Shown piece by piece: positions 60,315 to 64,000 of a DNA stretch of 64,000 nucleotides (its first letter is position 1; each line of letters begins with the position of its first letter). This DNA is from an uncultured Eubacterium sp. (GTDB taxonomy: Bacteria > Bacillota > Clostridia > Lachnospirales > Lachnospiraceae). A model generated the notes under the pieces. That model searched no databases. It had not been told where the DNA came from and was given only the letters and a program-made list of their open reading frames with translations. Location of the stretch: positions 1 through 64,000 of the forward strand of contig CAMWXD010000001.1 in the NCBI GenBank assembly GCA_947178105.1, read 5' to 3'. A program made the position numbers and the translations under genes.

Positions 60315-61418
60315 TCATCCGCCACATTCAGCCACAGCTTTCTCCTCCCAAAACAGATCGCTCACCTCTTCCCATGCCCAATAATCTATATTCCCGCGGC
60401 GGTCCGGCAGGCTGCAATGTTCCTGTATCCATTCCGCCAGGTATTTTGTATATTTCACGCTTCCATAATAATTCAGGTGCGAAGCGTCCAGCAGATCCTG
60501 CGCAAAGTCAATCTCCATTTCATCCACAAGGTAATTGCCCTCAATCAGCTCAACCCCATAACCATCTGCAATCGTACGGATATAGGCGCCGGCCGCACGC
60601 TTTTCCTCCACCTGGTTTGCAAACGGGGAATTGACAAGCAGCAAAGTAATGCTCTGTTCCTGGCATAACTCGATGATTTTCCGCAAATAATACTCTGTCC
60701 GTTCTGTCAGCACTTCCTGTCCGCCCTCAGCCGTTCCTGAACCATCAGAATCCACTGCTTCCGCTTCGGTATCCGCCGGCTCGTTTTCCATGTCAGCAGT
60801 CCAGATCTTGCCTTTCCATTTTTCCAGCTCGCTTTCAGAAATCGCCGTAAACTCCGGCCGGTATCCGTTGTACCTGACCTGCTCCGTATTATGGAAATCC
60901 TCACTGGTCAGCGTCAGAAAGCGCGAATGGTAATAAGGAAAGGAAAAAAACGCCCCCGCCGCGTCCAGGCATTCCACATACTGATTCACTGCCTGGATCG
61001 CATTCCATTTTGTCCGCGAAGGCTTCATGCTGATCAGCGTCTCCCAGGAATACGCTCCATAGTCCTCTTCCTTGCGAAACAACGTGCCGATGTCTAATAT
61101 GACAAGCTGGGGATTTTGCGTCTTTAAAGCCTCCTCCAGCAGATAATAGCTGATCCATACCGGCTGTCCCGGCGAAGCCAAAAGGTAGCTTGCAATCCCA
61201 TAGTCGTCATATAGCTGGCACGTATTAATGCCATAATATACATGGCTGCTTCCAAGGCAAAGCACATCCACCCTATTTTCCTCAAGCCGGTAAAAATCCG
61301 CCAACTGGATACATCCTTCATTCCTGCGGTTAAGCGTGACATGATTCAGCGTCAAGACCATGCCAGACAGTAAACACCAAAAAAACAGCATCCGCACTAT
61401 TCTTTTTACAAAAATCAT
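60315..61418 (-). CDS. SGNH-hydrolase-like partner of the MBOAT protein
   Basis: 367 residues. One N-terminal membrane segment (about 8-26) is followed by an external SGNH/AlgJ-AlgX-like domain: VDVLCLGSSHVYYGIN (GxSxxY-type serine block) near residue 50, PQLVILDIGTLF, and LLDASHLNYYGSVKYTKYL near 315 with the catalytic Asp-x-x-His. An acidic insertion (about 208-235) is peculiar. It lies 18 bases after the MBOAT stop, so the pair should move an acyl group across the membrane onto an external glycan or teichoic acid. Confidence 0.85.
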   Translation of the reverse strand: MIFVKRIVRMLFFWCLLSGMVLTLNHVTLNRRNEGCIQLADFYRLEENRVDVLCLGSSHVYYGINTCQLYDDYGIASYLLASPGQPVWISYYLLEEALKTQNPQLVILDIGTLFRKEEDYGAYSWETLISMKPSRTKWNAIQAVNQYVECLDAAGAFFSFPYYHSRFLTLTSEDFHNTEQVRYNGYRPEFTAISESELEKWKGKIWTADMENEPADTEAEAVDSDGSGTAEGGQEVLTERTEYYLRKIIELCQEQSITLLLVNSPFANQVEEKRAAGAYIRTIADGYGVELIEGNYLVDEMEIDFAQDLLDASHLNYYGSVKYTKYLAEWIQEHCSLPDRRGNIDYWAWEEVSDLFWEEKAVAECGG

Positions 61419-61436
61419 ACAAACATCCCCCTCAAA

Positions 61437-62942
61437 TTAAAATTGAAAATAAATAAACTGGCTTTCATCATAATCCGGCCCGTACATCCCGAATAAGAAA
61501 ATGAAGGAAAACAGAATTAAAATAACCGTCCACCGAAACCACGTACTCTGCCTTCCTAAAAATTCATCCAGCATTTCATTTTTTACTTCTCTTACAAGGC
61601 TGACGCACAGCAGGATCATTAATGCAGTAATCAGTACCCGGGCCTGCGCGGAGTCCACGCCAAATCCATACAGCGTCCCGTCTGTCAGCGCCCACAAGTT
61701 CGGCTTTGTAACAATCCTTCCAATAATCCCGAACGCTTCTTTTAAAGATGACGCCCGGAAAAAAATCAAGCCAAACAGCGTCAATATATAAGTAACCGCA
61801 GCCTGCCCAAACCGATAGCTGAACAACCTTTGGTCTACACCTGCGCAGATCCGGATTTTCCTGCGGATGCCCTCGGTCTGTGTACCGATCATCTGATAGC
61901 ATCCATGGATGGCGCCCCATGCCACATAATGCCAGCTCGCCCCATGCCAAAGGCCGCTCGCCAAAAAGGTTACCATAAGATTTGCCTGGCTGCGCACCGC
62001 GCCGCATCGGCTCCCGCCCAGCGGAATATACAGGTAATCTTTCAGCCATGTGCTCAGGGAAATATGCCATCTGCGCCAAAATTCGCGTATGCTTTTGGAA
62101 AAATACGGTGTACGGAAATTTTCCATCAAATGAAACCCCAATACCTTCGCAGCGCCTGCTGCGATCGTAGAATAGCTGGCAAAATCACAATAAATCTGGA
62201 TGGAAAACGCCGCCGTCGCCAGCACAAGCTCTGTCAGCCCGCACTGCTGCCAGCCTCCGTAAACCGCATCCACAAAAATACTGAGCCTGTCCGCAATCAC
62301 CAGTTTTTGAAAAAATCCCCACAGCATCATAATCAGGCCGCCCGCAATCCGTTCGTATTGCAGCAGCATTCCCGCGCCCATCTGCGGAACGCTGCGGATC
62401 TGCTTCAACAGATTTTTGGAGCGCTCGATCGGCCCGGCGACCAACTGCGGAAAAAAGGAAACAAACAGCGCATAATACAGCAGATTTTTCTCCGGCTGGA
62501 TATCTCCCCGGTACACATCGACCATATAGCCAAGCGCCTGAAACGTATAAAACGATATCCCGACAGGCAGCACAATTTCAAATGGCAAATGCACTGGCTG
62601 AACGCCGATTTTTCCAAAAATAAAATTGATATTATCTAAAATGAAATCAAAGTATTTAAAAAAGATCAGAATGCAAAGATTTAAAAGAACCCCTGTGCCG
62701 GCAATCCATTTCCGATACCGCATCCCTCTTGCCGTTTCTCTGCATTTTCCAATCAACAGCCCGCACACCCAGGTCACAACTGTGGAAAACGCAATCAAAA
62801 ATGTGTGCTTTACGTTCCAGCACATATAAAAGTAATAACTTGCGGCAAGCAGCCATACGGCTTTTAATTTTTTTGGCAGGATAAAATATGCCAGCACCAC
62901 AATAGGGAAAAAAAACAAAAATTCTAATGAATGAAACAGCAT
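61437..62942 (-). CDS. MBOAT-family O-acyltransferase (DltB/AlgI-like)
   Basis: 501 residues from the ATG in MLFHSLEFLFFFPIVVLAYF, the usual family start with GAGG just upstream; an in-frame start 27 codons earlier is possible. About 11 membrane segments are present. The conserved EFWRRWHISLSTWLKDYLYI motif and the later catalytic histidine in GLWHGASWHYVAWG are intact. It moves acyl groups into or across the membrane for the SGNH partner. The acceptor is unknown; the polysaccharide of region 1 or a teichoic acid are candidates. Confidence 0.92.
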   Translation of the reverse strand: MLFHSLEFLFFFPIVVLAYFILPKKLKAVWLLAASYYFYMCWNVKHTFLIAFSTVVTWVCGLLIGKCRETARGMRYRKWIAGTGVLLNLCILIFFKYFDFILDNINFIFGKIGVQPVHLPFEIVLPVGISFYTFQALGYMVDVYRGDIQPEKNLLYYALFVSFFPQLVAGPIERSKNLLKQIRSVPQMGAGMLLQYERIAGGLIMMLWGFFQKLVIADRLSIFVDAVYGGWQQCGLTELVLATAAFSIQIYCDFASYSTIAAGAAKVLGFHLMENFRTPYFSKSIREFWRRWHISLSTWLKDYLYIPLGGSRCGAVRSQANLMVTFLASGLWHGASWHYVAWGAIHGCYQMIGTQTEGIRRKIRICAGVDQRLFSYRFGQAAVTYILTLFGLIFFRASSLKEAFGIIGRIVTKPNLWALTDGTLYGFGVDSAQARVLITALMILLCVSLVREVKNEMLDEFLGRQSTWFRWTVILILFSFIFLFGMYGPDYDESQFIYFQF

Positions 62943-63073
62943 GTCCTCGTTCTCGCTTTCTGCAAAATCTATCCATTGGAAAGCTTTCTCTAACCGTAAA
63001 AGTTTCAATGGCGTCATTATCATAATGCCGCGAGATTATAAATACATTAATAACAAATCCATGCTGTTTCTTT

Positions 63074-63352
63074 TTATGCCAAAGCTTCTAGTATATGAAT
63101 CAGCGCATTCGCACTGCTGCTATGAGAGCGTTTTAAGACCAGTCGGCTTCCCTCTGCCTTTGCAACCGCGCAGCGCACCATTTTGTGAGAAGCCGTCGAG
63201 GTAAATAAAATCATCAGATCCGGATTCCCAATTTTACGATCCAGATCCGTTTTCATTTTTGTAAAGACCTTCGCCTTATAGTGGTATTTTTTACAGATTT
63301 CCTTATACTGGGCTTCCATCCTTTCATGCCCTCCGATAATTACGACGCTCAA
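63074..63352 (-). CDS. DUF2325 protein
   Basis: 92 residues starting with TTG, 6 bases after GGGGGA (no ATG is available). SVVIIGGHERMEAQYKEICK at the start, KVFTK in the middle and LILFTSTASHKMV near residue 48, then RSHSSSANALIHIL at the end match DUF2325, a small Rossmann-like family often found next to ferrous-iron transport genes in clostridia. The His/Ser-rich end may bind metal. No feo gene is in the window, but two metal-repressor-like boxes are upstream. Confidence 0.85.
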   Translation of the reverse strand: MSVVIIGGHERMEAQYKEICKKYHYKAKVFTKMKTDLDRKIGNPDLMILFTSTASHKMVRCAVAKAEGSRLVLKRSHSSSANALIHILEALA

Positions 63353-63373
63353 GAAAAATCCCCCTTTCTTTTA

Positions 63374-63389
63374 ATTAGTCCCTTCTAAC
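63374..63389. promoter_or_regulatory. Metalloregulator-like box, copy 1
   Basis: ATTAGTCCCTTCTAAC has TTAG/CTAA arms around six bases, like DtxR/IdeR-type boxes. It lies within the leader of the DUF2325 gene. A second copy is at 63452-63467. Confidence 0.5.
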
Positions 63390-63451
63390 CGTTATGTCTA
63401 AAAAAACAGCCTTCCGGCGTGTTTGAAAATCGGCGCTTTTATAGGTTGTAG

Positions 63452-63467
63452 ATTAGTCCTATCTAAC
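63452..63467. promoter_or_regulatory. Metalloregulator-like box, copy 2
   Basis: ATTAGTCCTATCTAAC differs from the first copy at two positions. It sits directly downstream of the -10 element at 63475-63480, overlapping the expected start of transcription, an ideal repressor position. Confidence 0.55.
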
Positions 63468-63474
63468 TTTTATT

Positions 63475-63503
63475 AGGATACCACATCTTTCATTTTCTGT
63501 CAA
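63475..63503 (-). promoter_or_regulatory. Promoter of the DUF2325 gene
   Basis: Minus strand: TTGACA (63503-63498), 17 bases, TATCCT (63480-63475). The -35 is perfect and the spacing ideal. Confidence 0.75.
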
Positions 63504-63523
63504 TCTGTTATTTCCGTTTTTTC

Positions 63524-63552
63524 TTTACAAACCCGCACCCCAATACTATAAT
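63524..63552 (+). promoter_or_regulatory. Promoter of glgX
   Basis: TTTACA (63524-63529), 17 bases, TATAAT (63547-63552), predicting transcription from about 63559 with a leader of about 75 bases. The leader carries a small hairpin (TTCAGCA...TGCTGAA) followed by an AT-rich run. Confidence 0.75.
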
Positions 63553-63633
63553 AAAAACAAACATAACATTGATTTTTCAGCAGGCGCCTCAGTTTTGCTG
63601 AATAAAAATTTTTAAATAAGCGAGGTATCAACT

Positions 63634-64000
63634 ATGAATCCAATTCCATTAAACAAAATCCATCTGGTCCCTTTTGATACAATCGCCGGCTACGAGGTTC
63701 GCCCGGGATTTTACGATATCAACGGCGCAACCGCAATCCCAGGCGGTGTAAACTTTACCGTCCACTCAAACCATGCGACTTCGTGCGAGCTTTTGCTCTT
63801 TCACAGGGAAGAAGACGTCCCTTATGCGGTTTTAAAGTTTCCGGACAGTTACCGGATCGGAAATGTCTTTTCGATGATCGTATTCAAGCTCAATATTGAA
63901 GAATTTGAGTATGCCTACCGCGTGGACGGCCCATACGAACCGGAAAACGGCCTGATTTTCAATCCGAAAAAATATCTGCTGGATCCTTATGCAAAATCTG
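63634..64000 (+). CDS. glgX: Glycogen debranching enzyme GlgX-like, partial (3' end outside window)
   Basis: 122 open residues from the ATG after GAGG run off the right edge. The N-terminal region reads FDTIAGYEVRPGFYDINGAT, then GGVNFTVHSNHATSCELLLF and FEYAYRVDGPYEPENGLIF followed by F-N-P-K-K-Y-L-L-D-P-Y-A-K, the CBM48 module and linker that precede the GH13 catalytic domain in GlgX/isoamylase proteins. It trims alpha-1,6 branches of glycogen in the cytoplasm. It is the only intact plus-strand gene in the window and is divergent from the DUF2325 gene. The catalytic part is outside, so GlgX versus another isoamylase-type enzyme remains open. Confidence 0.85.
   Translation, partial: MNPIPLNKIHLVPFDTIAGYEVRPGFYDINGATAIPGGVNFTVHSNHATSCELLLFHREEDVPYAVLKFPDSYRIGNVFSMIVFKLNIEEFEYAYRVDGPYEPENGLIFNPKKYLLDPYAKS

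Noticed and set aside
30-64000. Numerous plus-strand open frames of 60-340 codons opposite the minus-strand genes (for example 55063-56076 and 46158-47039)
   Set aside because: They are mirror frames of well-supported genes. Their translations are rich in H, R, P, S and C, lack ribosome sites and match no family.
1-64000. tRNA, rRNA, CRISPR array, insertion sequence or prophage genes
   Set aside because: No cloverleaf with CCA-like end, spaced direct-repeat array, transposase with terminal repeats, integrase or phage structural gene was recognised on either strand.

Overview
The window looks like chromosomal DNA of a low-to-mid GC Gram-positive anaerobe, most likely a clostridium of the Lachnospiraceae type. 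This is inferred from strong AGGAGG-type ribosome binding sites on almost every gene, OmpR/histidine-kinase/ABC modules, DUF2325, GlgX and the protein styles; no rRNA or other marker gene is present. Nearly every gene is on the minus strand. I see no tRNA, rRNA, CRISPR array, insertion sequence, phage or recombinase gene.

Region 1 (about 1-29.6 kb, read right to left) is a large surface-polysaccharide locus. It starts with an XRE regulator, followed by glycosyltransferases, the Wzm/Wzt ABC exporter, a CDP-sugar set (RfbF, RfbH, an HMGL-type aldolase and a TPP enzyme, but no CDP-glucose 4,6-dehydratase), a GtrB-like transferase, very large GT-C-like membrane proteins (one carrying a trigger-factor-like FKBP region), an acyltransferase broken at a G8 tract, a DUF4254 protein split into two genes, a three-domain nucleotidyltransferase-kinase-SIS fusion, a HAD phosphatase, a GT2 and a membrane TPR protein. 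The distal end decays into a flippase fragment and a partial Rpn-type nuclease. The 1-10 kb part is visibly more AT-rich than the rest. The 393-bp region upstream of the XRE gene has no gene but contains an 18-bp inverted pair flanking 278 bp, a nested dyad and a 12-bp hairpin.

Region 2 (30-39.9 kb) holds two successive two-component/ABC-exporter modules, each with an OmpR-type regulator, a histidine kinase, an ATPase and permease(s). They are separated by an AAA-ATPase/PD-(D/E)XK gene split by a small deletion. A second, plus-strand PD-(D/E)XK relic lies at about 39.93-40.06 kb.

Region 3 (40.0-57.6 kb) is the most remarkable part: one long minus-strand operon behind a recognisable promoter. 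It encodes a small membrane protein, a vWA membrane protein, a tubulin-like GTPase, a toxin-antitoxin pair, an unknown 700-residue protein, an unknown 243-residue protein, a zinc-ribbon TRAFAC (double-GTPase type) protein, a GAP1-like protein with C-terminal membrane segments, a second vWA membrane protein, a secreted SH3/amidase-like protein without the usual zinc ligands, and a secreted transglutaminase-like protein. Cytoplasmic nucleotide-driven parts, membrane vWA parts and exported wall-facing parts together suggest a trans-envelope NTP-dependent assembly or conflict system.

Region 4 (57.7-64 kb) holds a degraded plus-strand DUF4258/YgiT toxin-antitoxin relic, a glycerophosphodiester phosphodiesterase and a PAP2 phosphatase joined at a G7 tract, a frameshifted small membrane protein with its own promoter and palindrome, an SGNH-MBOAT O-acylation pair, a DUF2325 gene with two metalloregulator-like boxes, and the start of a plus-strand glgX gene with a good promoter.
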